Shown here: positions 23,093 to 31,629 of the stretch, piece by piece
Layout of the letters: each line of letters opens with the position of its first letter
Numbering within the stretch: position 1 is the first letter of the stretch
Assembly: GCA_900542395.1 (NCBI GenBank)
Contig: UQNM01000008.1
Span: 1 to 43,892 of the forward strand
Length of the DNA: 43,892 bases
Direction: 5' to 3'
DNA from: an uncultured Eubacteriales bacterium
GTDB lineage: Bacteria; Bacillota; Clostridia; Christensenellales; Aristaeellaceae
The notes under the pieces: model-generated
The model's database searches: none
The model's input: only the letters and a program-made list of their open reading frames with translations
What the model was told of the DNA's origin: nothing
Translations under genes and position numbers: made by a program

Positions 23093-26000
23093 TTAGGCCT
23101 TGGCCACGCTCAGCGTCGCGTCCACGCCGTTGATGCTCCAATCGCGGACATACGCCCCCTCCGGCGCGTCGCCCAGCGTCACGTCGAGCGCCAGCACGCC
23201 GCGTTCAATCGCGTCCGCGTTCGCCTCGACGATCTGCGCGAGCTTCTCGTCCGCCGTCTTGACGGTGACATGGATGCGATCGACGACCTCAAAGCCCGCC
23301 TCTTTGCGCATCGTTTGCAGCTTGGAAATCACCTCGCGGGCAAAGCCCTCGGCGATCAGCGCCTCGGTGAGGTTGGTATCCAGCGCGACGGTCACGCCGC
23401 GGTCGGTCGCCACGACATAGCCCGGCTTTTTCATCGGCGCGGTCAGCACGTCGTCCTTTTCCAGCTCGATCATCGTGCCGTCCAGCTCAAAGCGGAGCAT
23501 TTCGCCCTTCTCAAAGCCCGCGACGACGGCGTTGCCGTCCAGCGTGGCGAGCTTCTCGCCGATGGCCTTGAGCAGCTTGCCGTATTTCTTGCCCAGCGTG
23601 CGCATCTGCGGCTTGAGCTGGTAGGTCATAAACGCGGTGGTGTCGTCGGTGAAGACGGCGTCCTTCACATTCAGCTCGTCCTCGGCCAGCGCGCAGAAAT
23701 CCTGCGGCAGGGTCGCGCCGCTGACGATCATGCGGGAGAGCGGCTGGCGCACCTTGAGGCCGCTTTCGCTGCGGCAGCTGCGCCCCAGCACGACGACCTC
23801 CAGCAGGTCGCGCATGTGCTGCTCCAGCTCGGCGCTGATGTATGTTTCGTCGCAGACCGGGAAATCCGTCATGTGGACGGAAATCGGCGCGTCCTTGTCC
23901 ACGGAGCAGACGAGGTTGCGATACATGTTCTCGGCCATGAACGGCGTGAACGGCGCGGTCAGGCGGCTCATCGTCTCCAGAACGTGATAGAGCGTCGCGA
24001 ACGCGGCCTCCTTGTCACCGGCCATGCCCTTGCCCCAGAAGCGCTCGCGGCTGCGGCGGACATACCAGTTGGAGAGATCATCCACAAAATCCGTCATCGC
24101 GCGGGAGGCCTCGAAGATCTTGTATTCGTTCAGATCGTCGTCCACCTCGCGGACGAGGGAGTTCAGGCGGGAGAGAATCCACCGATCCATCAGCGTCAGC
24201 TCGGCCTTGTCAAGCGGATGCTCCTTCGGGTTGAACTGGTCGATCTCCGCATAGAGGATGAAGAACGCGTAGGTGTTCCACAGCGTGCCCATGTACTTGC
24301 GGGTCGTCTCGTCGATGGCCTTGGCGTGGAAGCGGTTCGGCATCCACGGCGCGGCGTTGTTGTAGAAGAACCAGCGCACGGCGTCCGCGCCCTGCGTGTT
24401 GAGCACGCTCCACGGATCGACGGTGTTGCCGACGTGCTTGCTCATCTTCTTGCCGTCCTTATCCTGAACGTGACCCATCACAATGCAGTTTTTGAACGGG
24501 TTGGTATCGAACATGCAGGTCGAAATCGCCAGCAGCGTGTAGAACCAGCCGCGGGTCTGGTCAATCGCCTCGGAGATGAAATCCGCCGGGAAGCGGCGCT
24601 CGAACTGCTCCTTGTTTTCAAACGGATAATGCCACTGCGCGAACGGCATCGAGCCGGAGTCATACCAGCAGTCGATGACCTCTTTCTCGCGGTGCATGTC
24701 GCCGCCGCACTTCGGGCAGGTGAGCACCACGTTGTCGATGTACGGGCGGTGCAGCTCGATGTCGGGATTGACGTTGTGGCCGAGCTTCACCAGCTCCTCG
24801 CGGCTGCCGATGACGTGCACATGGCCGCATTTGCAGGTCCAGACCGGCAGCGGTGTGCCCCAATAGCGCTCGCGGGAAAGACCCCAGTCGATGACGTTAT
24901 CCAGGAAGTTGCCCATGCGGCCTTCCTTGATGTTCTCCGGCATCCAGTTGACGGCGCGGTTGTTGCGCATCAGCGCGTCGTGCACGGCGGTCATCTTGAT
25001 GAACCAGCTCTGGCGGGCGTAATAGATCAGCGGCGTATCGCAGCGCCAGCAGAACGGGTAATCGTGCTCAAACTTCGGCGCCTTAATCAGCAGGCGGCGC
25101 TCCCTGAGGTCGGCCAGCACGAGCTTGTCCGCATCCTTGACGAACACGCCCGGCCACTTGGTCTCCTCGGTCAGGCAGCCCTGCGCATCGACCAGCTGCA
25201 CGAACGGCAGGTTGTATTTGCGGCCCACGCGCGCGTCGTCCTCGCCGAACGCCGGGGCGATGTGGACGATGCCGGTGCCGTCGCTCATGGTGACGTAGCT
25301 GTCGCAGACGACGTAGTGGAACTTCGCGCCCTCGCGCTCCACGTCGTAGAGCGGCTCATACTCCATGTACTCCAGCGCGCTGCCCTTCATCGTCTCCACG
25401 ATAACGGGCTTTTCCTCCTTGCCGCCGAAGATGGACTCGACGAGCGCGCCCGCCATGTAGTAGGTATCGCCCTCGAAGGTCAGCTTCACATAGTCGTCGT
25501 CCGGGTTGACGCACAGCGCGACGTTGCTGGGCAGCGTCCACGGGGTCGTCGTCCACGCGGTGAGGTAGGTGTTCTCCGCGCCCTTCACCTTGAAGCGCAC
25601 GACCGCGGAGGTCTCCTCCACGCGCTTGTAGCCCTGCGCAACCTCATGGCTGGAGAGCGCGGTGCCGCAGCGCGGGCAGTACGGCACGATCTTGTGCCCC
25701 TTGTAGAGCAGACCCTTTTCATAGATCTTTTTGAGGCTCCACCACTCGGATTCGATGTAGTTATCCTCGTAGGTGATATACGGGTGCTCCATATCCGCCC
25801 AATAACCGACGCGCTCGCTCATCTGCTCCCACTCGGTCTTGTATTTCCAGACGGACTCCTTGCACTTCTTGATGAACGGCTCGATGCCGTATTCCTCGAT
25901 CTGCGGCTTGCCGTCCAGGCCGAGCATCTTCTCGACCTCCAGCTCCACCGGCAGGCCGTGGGTATCCCAGCCGGCCTTGCGCAGCACATCGTAGCCCTTC

Positions 26001-26221
26001 ATCGTGCGATAGCGCGGGATGATGTCCTTGATCGCGCGCGTCTCCACGTGGCCGATGTGCGGCTTGCCGTTGGCGGTCGGCGGGCCGTCGAAGAACGTAA
26101 AGGCAGGCGCGCCCTCGCGCAGCTTCACCGTTTTCTTAAAAACGTCTTCGTCGCGCCAGAATTTGATGACCTCTTCCTCGCGCTGAGCGAAGTTCATGTC
26201 GGTTGAAACCTTCTGATACAT
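23093..26221 (-). CDS. ileS: Isoleucyl-tRNA synthetase
   Basis: Charges tRNA-Ile; class I enzyme of 1042 residues. The HIGH motif is in FFDGPPTANGKPHIGHVETR (near residues 47-66) and the KMSKS-type motif reads KMSKHVGN. That variant, the length, and the CPRCG and CKCGH/CPKCGG zinc-type pairs in the editing insertion place it with the clostridial/eukaryote-like (type 2) IleRS, several members of which resist mupirocin. The start is ATG 26221, 6 nt after AGGAGG; the frame stays open upstream but only through the T-box leader. Expression is governed by that T-box. The GH4-like gene follows in the same transcript. Confidence 0.97.
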   Translation of the reverse strand: MYQKVSTDMNFAQREEEVIKFWRDEDVFKKTVKLREGAPAFTFFDGPPTANGKPHIGHVETRAIKDIIPRYRTMKGYDVLRKAGWDTHGLPVELEVEKMLGLDGKPQIEEYGIEPFIKKCKESVWKYKTEWEQMSERVGYWADMEHPYITYEDNYIESEWWSLKKIYEKGLLYKGHKIVPYCPRCGTALSSHEVAQGYKRVEETSAVVRFKVKGAENTYLTAWTTTPWTLPSNVALCVNPDDDYVKLTFEGDTYYMAGALVESIFGGKEEKPVIVETMKGSALEYMEYEPLYDVEREGAKFHYVVCDSYVTMSDGTGIVHIAPAFGEDDARVGRKYNLPFVQLVDAQGCLTEETKWPGVFVKDADKLVLADLRERRLLIKAPKFEHDYPFCWRCDTPLIYYARQSWFIKMTAVHDALMRNNRAVNWMPENIKEGRMGNFLDNVIDWGLSRERYWGTPLPVWTCKCGHVHVIGSREELVKLGHNVNPDIELHRPYIDNVVLTCPKCGGDMHREKEVIDCWYDSGSMPFAQWHYPFENKEQFERRFPADFISEAIDQTRGWFYTLLAISTCMFDTNPFKNCIVMGHVQDKDGKKMSKHVGNTVDPWSVLNTQGADAVRWFFYNNAAPWMPNRFHAKAIDETTRKYMGTLWNTYAFFILYAEIDQFNPKEHPLDKAELTLMDRWILSRLNSLVREVDDDLNEYKIFEASRAMTDFVDDLSNWYVRRSRERFWGKGMAGDKEAAFATLYHVLETMSRLTAPFTPFMAENMYRNLVCSVDKDAPISVHMTDFPVCDETYISAELEQHMRDLLEVVVLGRSCRSESGLKVRQPLSRMIVSGATLPQDFCALAEDELNVKDAVFTDDTTAFMTYQLKPQMRTLGKKYGKLLKAIGEKLATLDGNAVVAGFEKGEMLRFELDGTMIELEKDDVLTAPMKKPGYVVATDRGVTVALDTNLTEALIAEGFAREVISKLQTMRKEAGFEVVDRIHVTVKTADEKLAQIVEANADAIERGVLALDVTLGDAPEGAYVRDWSINGVDATLSVAKA

Positions 26222-26238
26222 ACGTTTCCTCCTGTGAC

Positions 26239-26475
26239 AAAAATAAAAAGCAGCCTCATCCGCATGGGACGAGGCTGCTCGCGTTACCACCCAAATTGAC
26301 GCCGGAAAGCGCCCGCTCAAAGCCGATGACGGGGCGAACCGTCCGCCCCTACTCCATTCAAGGCGGCCGCTGATGCGGGTGATCCCCCACGCCCCGTCCG
26401 GCCGGAATTGCACCAGTTCTCCGGCTCTCTTTGCGGCAAAAGGCATGCGCGTCCCGCGTCATCGCGTTTCATATC
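26239..26475 (-). promoter_or_regulatory. T-box riboswitch, isoleucine-specific
   Basis: The leader of ileS senses uncharged tRNA-Ile. Stem I has the AGAGAG motif and a specifier region reading GGGGGATCACCC, with ATC as the isoleucine codon (near 26382). The linker GAATGGAGTAGGGG is typical. The T-box sequence GGGTGGTAACGCG (about 26280-26292) contains TGGT, complementary to the ACCA end of tRNA-Ile. The terminator is a 13-bp stem (26249-26279) with TTTTTATTTTT after it. All parts are in the expected order, so this is a firm call. Confidence 0.95.
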
Positions 26476-26481
26476 AACGAT

Positions 26482-26510
26482 ATAATACCCGGTTTCGGGG
26501 GATTTGTAAA
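26482..26510 (-). promoter_or_regulatory. Promoter of the ileS T-box leader
   Basis: Minus strand TTTACA (26510-26505), 17 nt, TATTAT (26487-26482). Start of transcription is expected near 26475, matching the 5' edge of the T-box. Confidence 0.75.
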
Positions 26511-26585
26511 GAGGGAATTTCAAAAGAATCTCCAAATACGCATTTTGCCCTGTTCGACTTAAATGCAGCGCGCGTAAGACCCATG

Positions 26586-27650
26586 TCACAGCCCGAACGT
26601 ATAAACCTTTTCATAATTCATATTCATGGCGATATCGACGCTCACAGCGTGCTGATCGTACACACAGGACCACTGCGTGCTGCTTTTCTTCTCCTCGCTG
26701 ACTTGTTGACTGACGGCTTCAAGAAGGTTCATCGCCAGATCACCGTTTTCAAAAATACCGCCGTTCGCGTCAAGCGTTTCGCGAAGAGTGGCATACCGAT
26801 CCTCGCCCTTGCCAAAGTCATATTCGCCCGGCGTGAGTAAGAAATTCGTCGCTGCATCGTCCTGCACAACGCTCATTTCATCGTCGATATACTCGACAAT
26901 AACGCTGCCGCCGTTCGCATCGGCGATGTGGAAATGATAGCAGCTATTCGCGGAAGCATGCATATCATATTGGGACAGCAGTTCAATCGCTTCCTCAACC
27001 GTCGCCGCACGGTCAAGCAGCAGGCGGATTGCAGATGTCGTCGTGATATCGACCTTATCAGTCTGCTGGTTAGTCGGGGTCGTCTTAATCTGTAAAACGC
27101 CGACCGCTAAGCCCTTTTCGTTCACGCCGTCCAGCGGCGCATACGGCGCGGCCAGAGTCATAATTCCCTTCACCAGAGAAGTCGGAAGGTTTTCGCTGCT
27201 GTATCCGATGTACGCCAGATTGACCATCGAAATGGAAGCATAGCCATCCTTCGGACGTGTCGTCACAAGCAGCGCCGGAGAATCGTACATATCAAAATTG
27301 CGCCCGAAAATCGGCGTTCCGTCTGCCAGCTTTGCAGCAAACGTCGAGCATCCCAAATTCGGCAAATCAAATTTCAGTGGAATCCCTTTAAGCACCTGCC
27401 TGACAATAAATTCGATCAGCTCGGTATCCGTAGAAGCGCCGATTTTCAGAAATCGATCCAGCGCATAGTCAGCCTTATATTCCATCGTGAACAGATTGGC
27501 ATCGTCCTCTACGCGGTTCAAAGTCTTGAGCGTTGAAAATTCGCCGCCGAAAAAAGCGAAAAACACAATCGTCAGCGCGCCAAGCACCGCGAAGATTGCT
27601 TTGACTGCGCGAGCTGCTCCATGTTTCCAAGCGGTTTTGTTCTGTACCAT
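26586..27650 (-). CDS. C45/penicillin-acylase-like Ntn hydrolase (linear amide hydrolase), membrane anchored
   Basis: 354 residues. An N-terminal hydrophobic segment (about 16-35) would anchor or export it. The core resembles linear amide C-N hydrolases (bile-salt hydrolase/penicillin V acylase/C45 group): LPNLGCSTFAAKLADG with the likely nucleophile Cys101, then PIFGRNFDMYD with the catalytic Arg/Asp pair, GVNEKGLAVGVLQ and the conserved Asn near the middle. These enzymes cut amide bonds after processing that exposes an N-terminal Cys; the substrate is unknown. GC content is clearly lower than in the neighbouring genes and the gene has its own promoter and palindromic upstream sites, suggesting recent transfer or special control. 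GGAG lies 9 nt before the ATG. Confidence 0.8.
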   Translation of the reverse strand: MVQNKTAWKHGAARAVKAIFAVLGALTIVFFAFFGGEFSTLKTLNRVEDDANLFTMEYKADYALDRFLKIGASTDTELIEFIVRQVLKGIPLKFDLPNLGCSTFAAKLADGTPIFGRNFDMYDSPALLVTTRPKDGYASISMVNLAYIGYSSENLPTSLVKGIMTLAAPYAPLDGVNEKGLAVGVLQIKTTPTNQQTDKVDITTTSAIRLLLDRAATVEEAIELLSQYDMHASANSCYHFHIADANGGSVIVEYIDDEMSVVQDDAATNFLLTPGEYDFGKGEDRYATLRETLDANGGIFENGDLAMNLLEAVSQQVSEEKKSSTQWSCVYDQHAVSVDIAMNMNYEKVYTFGL

Positions 27651-27668
27651 GAAAGTAATCTCCTTTTT

Positions 27669-27694
27669 AGTTCATTTAGTTCATTTAGTGAACT
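27669..27694. promoter_or_regulatory. Candidate operator upstream of the C45 hydrolase gene
   Basis: A perfect palindrome AGTTCA-5 nt-TGAACT (27678-27694), with a further AGTTCA half-site in direct repeat 9 bp away (27669). It lies just upstream of the ribosome binding site in the transcribed leader. Spacing and symmetry suit a dimeric repressor of TetR or GntR type, but no regulator gene is adjacent. Confidence 0.5.
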
Positions 27695-27706
27695 TTTTAT
27701 CTGTTA

Positions 27707-27730
27707 GAAAACCGGGATTGTTCATCCCGG
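27707..27730 (-). terminator. Hairpin with short U-tract in the C45 hydrolase leader
   Basis: Minus strand CCGGGAT, 5-nt loop, ATCCCGG, then TTTTC. It lies between the promoter at 27820-27848 and the gene, so it would act on the hydrolase transcript (attenuator) as well as on read-through from the upstream secreted-protein gene. Confidence 0.45.
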
Positions 27731-27819
27731 CACAGTCTGCTGACAGCGCTCCATTCCATCCGAACTATTCGAGCAGGAAGCGCCTACGCAATTGGTTCAC
27801 TTTTTTAACTTTCTTGGCT

Positions 27820-27848
27820 ATCATACCGCATTTTCGGCTTGCCGTCAA
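27820..27848 (-). promoter_or_regulatory. Promoter of the C45 hydrolase gene
   Basis: Minus strand TTGACG (27848-27843), 17 nt, TATGAT (27825-27820). It predicts a leader of about 160 nt containing the hairpin and the palindromes described. Confidence 0.65.
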
Positions 27849-27859
27849 GTGGTTTTCAA

Positions 27860-28696
27860 TCATTCAATCCTCAAGCTTTCCAGCCTAAAGCCATCCCTGC
27901 TGTTCAGCCCCAGCGCACGGATGACGGCGCAGCCCTGAAACGGCGTGTTCGGGTACAGGAGCGCGGCCTGCTCCGGCAGGAGATCATATACGCCGTCGTC
28001 GTCGATGATTTCGCCCGCGCCGTAAACGCCGAAGTAGACCCGATACAGACCGCCGCCGAGCGTTTCCACCTCGCTGGCGCAGACAAAGCCCAGCCCGATC
28101 GGCGCGCCCGGCTCGTGCATGTAATAATACGCGCCGTCGTAATCAAAATCCGGCTGATCGAGCAGAATCAGCGGCCTGCCGAAATAGCGCAGCACGTCGT
28201 CGGTCACGTTGCTCTGTTCAAGCCGACTGCCCCATTCGGTGACGTCCCATTGACCGGATCGGTTGAGCCACGCATGCAGCACGGCAAAGCGCACCAGCTC
28301 CGCGTCCGTCGTCGAGGCCGCGTCGTATCGGTTCATCCCCGTCTCGGTGAAATTCGTCAGAAACAGATTGACGTTGTGGCGCTCCTCCTCCGTGATGGCG
28401 AACGGCGTGGCGCGCGCGGTTTGGTTGCCCAGATATTCCGCCTTCACAAAGCCCTGCGTATCCCCATATTCCACCAGCGCGAACCCGTTTTGCGCCGGAT
28501 TGAGATAAATCACCTGTTCGCCCAGCGGGATTCGGGCAAGCTCGGTCGCCTGCACGTTATCCGCTTCGCGTAGCGTGATATATTCCTTGCACTTTTTCAC
28601 AACGGCCTGATCGCCGATGCGCATGGTTTCCGCCAGCGTCGGCGCGGCTGCGGCCAGCATCGCCGCCGCCAACAGAGCAGCTATCCGCCTTTTCAC
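27860..28696 (-). CDS. Secreted SH3-like-domain protein of unknown function
   Basis: 278 residues with a signal peptide ending near PTLAE (residue 23). A bacterial SH3-like region (about 30-85: CKEYITLREADNVQATELARIPLGEQV...GFVKAEYLG) is followed by an unrecognised domain of about 190 residues rich in aromatic and acidic residues. The start is GTG 28696, 8 nt after GGGAGG. SH3b modules in exported clostridial proteins usually bind cell wall, so a surface location is likely. The gene downstream has different base composition and its own promoter, so a shared operon is doubtful. Confidence 0.75.
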   Translation of the reverse strand: MKRRIAALLAAAMLAAAAPTLAETMRIGDQAVVKKCKEYITLREADNVQATELARIPLGEQVIYLNPAQNGFALVEYGDTQGFVKAEYLGNQTARATPFAITEEERHNVNLFLTNFTETGMNRYDAASTTDAELVRFAVLHAWLNRSGQWDVTEWGSRLEQSNVTDDVLRYFGRPLILLDQPDFDYDGAYYYMHEPGAPIGLGFVCASEVETLGGGLYRVYFGVYGAGEIIDDDGVYDLLPEQAALLYPNTPFQGCAVIRALGLNSRDGFRLESLRIE

Positions 28697-28802
28697 ATTC
28701 GCTTCCTCCCTGCAATTCTTTTTAATTGTTTATGATGCATACGGATTTACAATTCGAGGCGAAGCGTTTTTTCTCCTGCTGACCGCTTCAAAATGAAGGT
28801 CG

Positions 28803-29519
28803 TCACGGTCTCAGCCCCAACTCCGCCGCCTCGCCCGGATCGCCGCCGTCAAACAAAATGGCCATCAGCTTGTCGTATTCCAAACGCCGTCGCGCCTCGT
28901 CCTCGTAGGCAAACGGTTCGCTGGTATAGCTGATTTTAATTGTGCCGTTTTTCGCGCGTCCGGCCATCGCCGTCAGCGCGTCGCCCTCAAACTGAATGGC
29001 CGCCTCGGAAAGCAGCTTTAATTCGCCGTCTGTCTGCCATTGATACAATTCCCAAATGCCCGTCGCCGCGCTGTCGTGCAGGTAATTGAACACATAGCGT
29101 TTCTCCGGGTAAAACTGCGCGCGGTAGAAGGACAGCCTGTCCAGCCCCGGATGATGGACGAACTGCCCCGTCATCGGCTCATAGAGATAGTAAGCCGCAA
29201 ACCCGTCGGACGCGCCCATCGAATTCATCAGCGCCAAATCCGCATAGCCGTCCATGTTCACATCGCAGAGAACCGCCTCCCGCTGCCCCTCGTTGACATT
29301 TTCAGCCGTGAAGTTGATGGTCTGGATTTCATTGCCGTCCATCGTCACGCGGATGTCAAACACGGTCTCGCCGTATTCGCTGCGGCCGATGACCTCGGAC
29401 GTGACAATGAACGAATGGCTGTCCTCGCTGAAATAAAGCGCTTCCTTTTCGGCCATCGCCGTCGTCAGCAGGCCAAATAGCAGGGCGGCCGTGCCCAGCG
29501 CGCAGATCGTCTTCTTCAT
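28803..29519 (-). CDS. Secreted protein with XAC2610/FG-GAP-like repeat
   Basis: About 238 residues with signal peptide MKKTICALGTAALLFGLLTTAMAE. The middle contains LCDVNMDGYADLALMNSMG, an FG-GAP/VCBS-type calcium loop (D-x-N-x-D-G) as in XAC2610-related proteins, followed by YYLYEPMTGQF. No catalytic motif is seen. Two adjacent ATGs occur; I take the second because AAGGA is 6 nt from it. Likely extracytoplasmic; role unknown. Confidence 0.75.
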   Translation of the reverse strand: MKKTICALGTAALLFGLLTTAMAEKEALYFSEDSHSFIVTSEVIGRSEYGETVFDIRVTMDGNEIQTINFTAENVNEGQREAVLCDVNMDGYADLALMNSMGASDGFAAYYLYEPMTGQFVHHPGLDRLSFYRAQFYPEKRYVFNYLHDSAATGIWELYQWQTDGELKLLSEAAIQFEGDALTAMAGRAKNGTIKISYTSEPFAYEDEARRRLEYDKLMAILFDGGDPGEAAELGLRP

Positions 29520-29630
29520 CATCGTTCCTTCTTTCTCTGCGGTATTCGCCCTCAATCGGGGATTCACCTTATAGACGATTGAGCGCGCGGATTTCTTCCC
29601 GTTTTCCGGTGTGTTTTCCTCTCGTTCGAT

Positions 29631-29659
29631 TTGCCTTTTGGTTCGCCGCGCGATATAAT
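29631..29659 (+). promoter_or_regulatory. Promoter of rarA
   Basis: TTGCCT (29631-29636), 17 nt, TATAAT (29654-29659), 30 bp upstream of the rarA start. Confidence 0.65.
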
Positions 29660-29688
29660 AAAAGGAACGTTTGAAGGGGGATTGTTTC

Positions 29689-30999
29689 ATGCAGGATTTG
29701 TTTTCATCCCAGGAAGCCGCGCTCAGCCCGCTGGCCGACCGCATGCGTCCGCGAACGCTGGATGAATTTATCGGTCAGGGGCATATCGTCGGGCCGGGTC
29801 GGCTCCTGCGGCGCGCCATCGAGGCCGACCGCATGACCTCCTCCATCTTCTACGGCCCGCCGGGATGCGGCAAAACGACGCTGGCCTCCATCATCGCGGG
29901 CACGACACATTCCGCCTTCGTTCAGCTCAACGCCGTGACCAGCGGCGTAGCGGACGTGCGGCAGGTCATCAAGGAGGCGCAGGACAGGCGCAGCCTCTAC
30001 GGGCAGGCGACGTATCTGCTGCTGGACGAATGTCACCGGTGGAGCAAGTCGCAGAGCGACAGCATCCTGCCCGCCATCGAGCGCGGCGTGGTGCGCTTCA
30101 TCGGCTCAACGACGGAAAACCCGCTCGTCTCCATGACCCCGGCCATCGTGAGCCGGTGCCGCATCTTTCAGTTTTATCCGCTCGGCGAGGCAGACGTGAT
30201 ACTCGCCATGCGCCGCGCGCTGGCGGATCGGGAGCGCGGCTTCGGCGCCACCGCCGTGGAGATGGACGAGGAGGCCATGCGCCACATCGCCAGAATCGCC
30301 AACGGCGACGTGCGTTCCGCGCTGGGCGCGCTGGAGCTGGCCGTGCTGACAACCGAACCGGGCGAGGACGGCGTGATCCACATCACGATGGAGGTTGCGG
30401 AGGAATCCATCCAGAAGCCGGTCATCCGCTGCGACGAATCGCTGTATTACGACATGCTCTCCGCGTTCTGCAAGAGCCTGCGCGGCAGCGACGCGGACGC
30501 GGCGATGGCGTGGTTTGCGCGGCTGCTCTACGCGGGCGTCGATCCGCGCCTGATCGCGCGGCGGATCATTGCCCACGCGAGCGAGGACGTGGGGCTGGCG
30601 AACCCGACGGCGATGCTGCAAGCGGTCGCCGCGTCGCAGGCGCTCGAGGCGGTCGGCCTGCCGGAGGCGCGGCTGTCCATGGCGCAGGCGATCATCGCCA
30701 TCTGCGAAAGCCCGAAATCCAACTCAGTCGTCATGGCGCTGGATCAATCCGTCGCGGACGCGGAAAAGGGCGGCTTCGGCCCCGTGCCGATCCACCTGCG
30801 GGATACGCACTACGCCGGGCACGAGCGGCTGGGCAGCGGCGCGCAATACCAGTATCCGCACGATTTCCCCGGCCACTGGGTCAAGCAGGAATACATGCCG
30901 CCGGAGGTCAAGGGGCGGCGCTATTACATCCCCTCCGACCAGGGGCAGGAGCTCAAGCTGCGCGAACGCCGCAAGCTGCGCGGCATAATCGACCCCTAA
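29689..30999 (+). CDS. rarA: Replication-associated recombination protein A (MgsA/RarA), AAA+ ATPase
   Basis: A clamp-loader-like ATPase that acts at stalled replication forks. ADRMRPRTLDEFIGQGHIVGP opens the protein, Walker A is FYGPPGCGKTTLAS (near residues 57-70), Walker B LLLDECHRWSKSQSD (near 112-126; relatives usually have DEIHRFNK), sensor 1 IGSTTENP. The C-terminal tetramerisation part includes EDVGLANPTA and YQYPHDFPGHWV. The 436 residues match the family. The start is ATG 29689, after AAGGGGGA; an in-frame TTG six codons upstream overlaps that site. It is transcribed alone. Confidence 0.96.
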   Translation: MQDLFSSQEAALSPLADRMRPRTLDEFIGQGHIVGPGRLLRRAIEADRMTSSIFYGPPGCGKTTLASIIAGTTHSAFVQLNAVTSGVADVRQVIKEAQDRRSLYGQATYLLLDECHRWSKSQSDSILPAIERGVVRFIGSTTENPLVSMTPAIVSRCRIFQFYPLGEADVILAMRRALADRERGFGATAVEMDEEAMRHIARIANGDVRSALGALELAVLTTEPGEDGVIHITMEVAEESIQKPVIRCDESLYYDMLSAFCKSLRGSDADAAMAWFARLLYAGVDPRLIARRIIAHASEDVGLANPTAMLQAVAASQALEAVGLPEARLSMAQAIIAICESPKSNSVVMALDQSVADAEKGGFGPVPIHLRDTHYAGHERLGSGAQYQYPHDFPGHWVKQEYMPPEVKGRRYYIPSDQGQELKLRERRKLRGIIDP

Positions 31000-31015
31000 A
31001 GATACAAGGGATGCA

Positions 31016-31044
31016 TTGACAGGGCTTTTTTGCTTTGTTATAAT
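31016..31044 (+). promoter_or_regulatory. Perfect-consensus promoter before the 140-residue secreted protein
   Basis: TTGACA (31016-31021), 17 nt, TATAAT (31039-31044), 17 bp after the rarA stop. This is one of the strongest promoters in the window. Confidence 0.85.
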
Positions 31045-31123
31045 AATCCTGTTGATTGAAACCGGTTTCTCCTTTTTGCTCGGAGAAACGTCACACGCAG
31101 GACAAAGGAAAAGAGGTTCCCCC

Positions 31124-31546
31124 ATGAAACGCCGGATTTCTCTCGTTTTTCTGTCGATGCTTCTGCTCTTTGCGGCGCTTCTCCCCGCGCAGGCCTGCGC
31201 GGCTGCGGAACCGTCCGCCGTCGCTCAGATTGAAACGCTTCGGCTGCAAAACGGCCACTTTGACGTCAGCAACGCTTTCAGGCAGTACGGGCTGAAGACT
31301 GTGGAAGCGGCCAACGCCCGCATCGAAACCATCATCGCGCAATCCTGCCGGATGGCCGAGCGCGCCGAATGTGACGCGGAGGTTCGCGCCATCATTCTCT
31401 CGATGCTCACGCGCACGCACGCCGTTTCCTACACGGCCAGAGCGGCCGCCGCGGTCTGCGGGGTCAAGACCGTCTGCGAATATGTGGCGGTCGAAATCGG
31501 CGGCTATACCATCATGGTCGATCCGATTCGCGTCGTTTCCGTGTAA
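31124..31546 (+). CDS. Secreted protein of unknown function (140 residues)
   Basis: A signal peptide (about residues 1-27, KRRISLVFLSMLLLFAALLPAQACA) leads into a mature part of about 113 residues with four cysteines and a helical Ala-rich centre, ending in IGGYTIMVDPIRVVSV. I do not recognise a family. It has a private consensus promoter, a GAGG ribosome binding site 7 nt from the ATG and a strong terminator 14 bp after the stop, so it is a self-contained, probably abundant transcript. Confidence 0.75.
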   Translation: MKRRISLVFLSMLLLFAALLPAQACAAAEPSAVAQIETLRLQNGHFDVSNAFRQYGLKTVEAANARIETIIAQSCRMAERAECDAEVRAIILSMLTRTHAVSYTARAAAAVCGVKTVCEYVAVEIGGYTIMVDPIRVVSV

Positions 31547-31559
31547 GGCGCATGTCAAT

Positions 31560-31586
31560 GGGCTGCTGCGGCAGCCCTTTCTTTTG
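31560..31586 (+). terminator. Intrinsic terminator after the 140-residue secreted protein
   Basis: A 7-bp stem GGGCTGC/GCAGCCC with a TGCG loop, followed by TTTCTTTTG. Confidence 0.85.
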
Positions 31587-31600
31587 TTCTTCTCTCTTTT

Positions 31601-31629
31601 TTGATTTTATTCTGTTTGATCTTTATACT
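31601..31629 (+). promoter_or_regulatory. Promoter whose -10 box is the end of the 162-bp element
   Basis: TTGATT (31601-31606), 17 nt, TATACT (31624-31629). The -35 lies outside the 162-bp element, while five of the six -10 bases belong to its terminal repeat (ATACTAATTC). It would transcribe the element and then the cupin-HD-GYP gene. Confidence 0.55.

Noticed and set aside
23039..26206. A plus-strand open frame of over 1000 codons opposite ileS
   Set aside because: High-GC coding strands often leave the opposite frame open. Its translation is Arg/His/Ala-rich without motifs, and ileS on the minus strand is beyond doubt. The same applies to long frames opposite lysS, the GH4-like gene, the transpeptidase and others.
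26222..26446. N-terminal extension of IleRS by 75 codons
   Set aside because: The upstream open stretch is the T-box leader; the ATG at 26221 has AGGAGG at ideal spacing.
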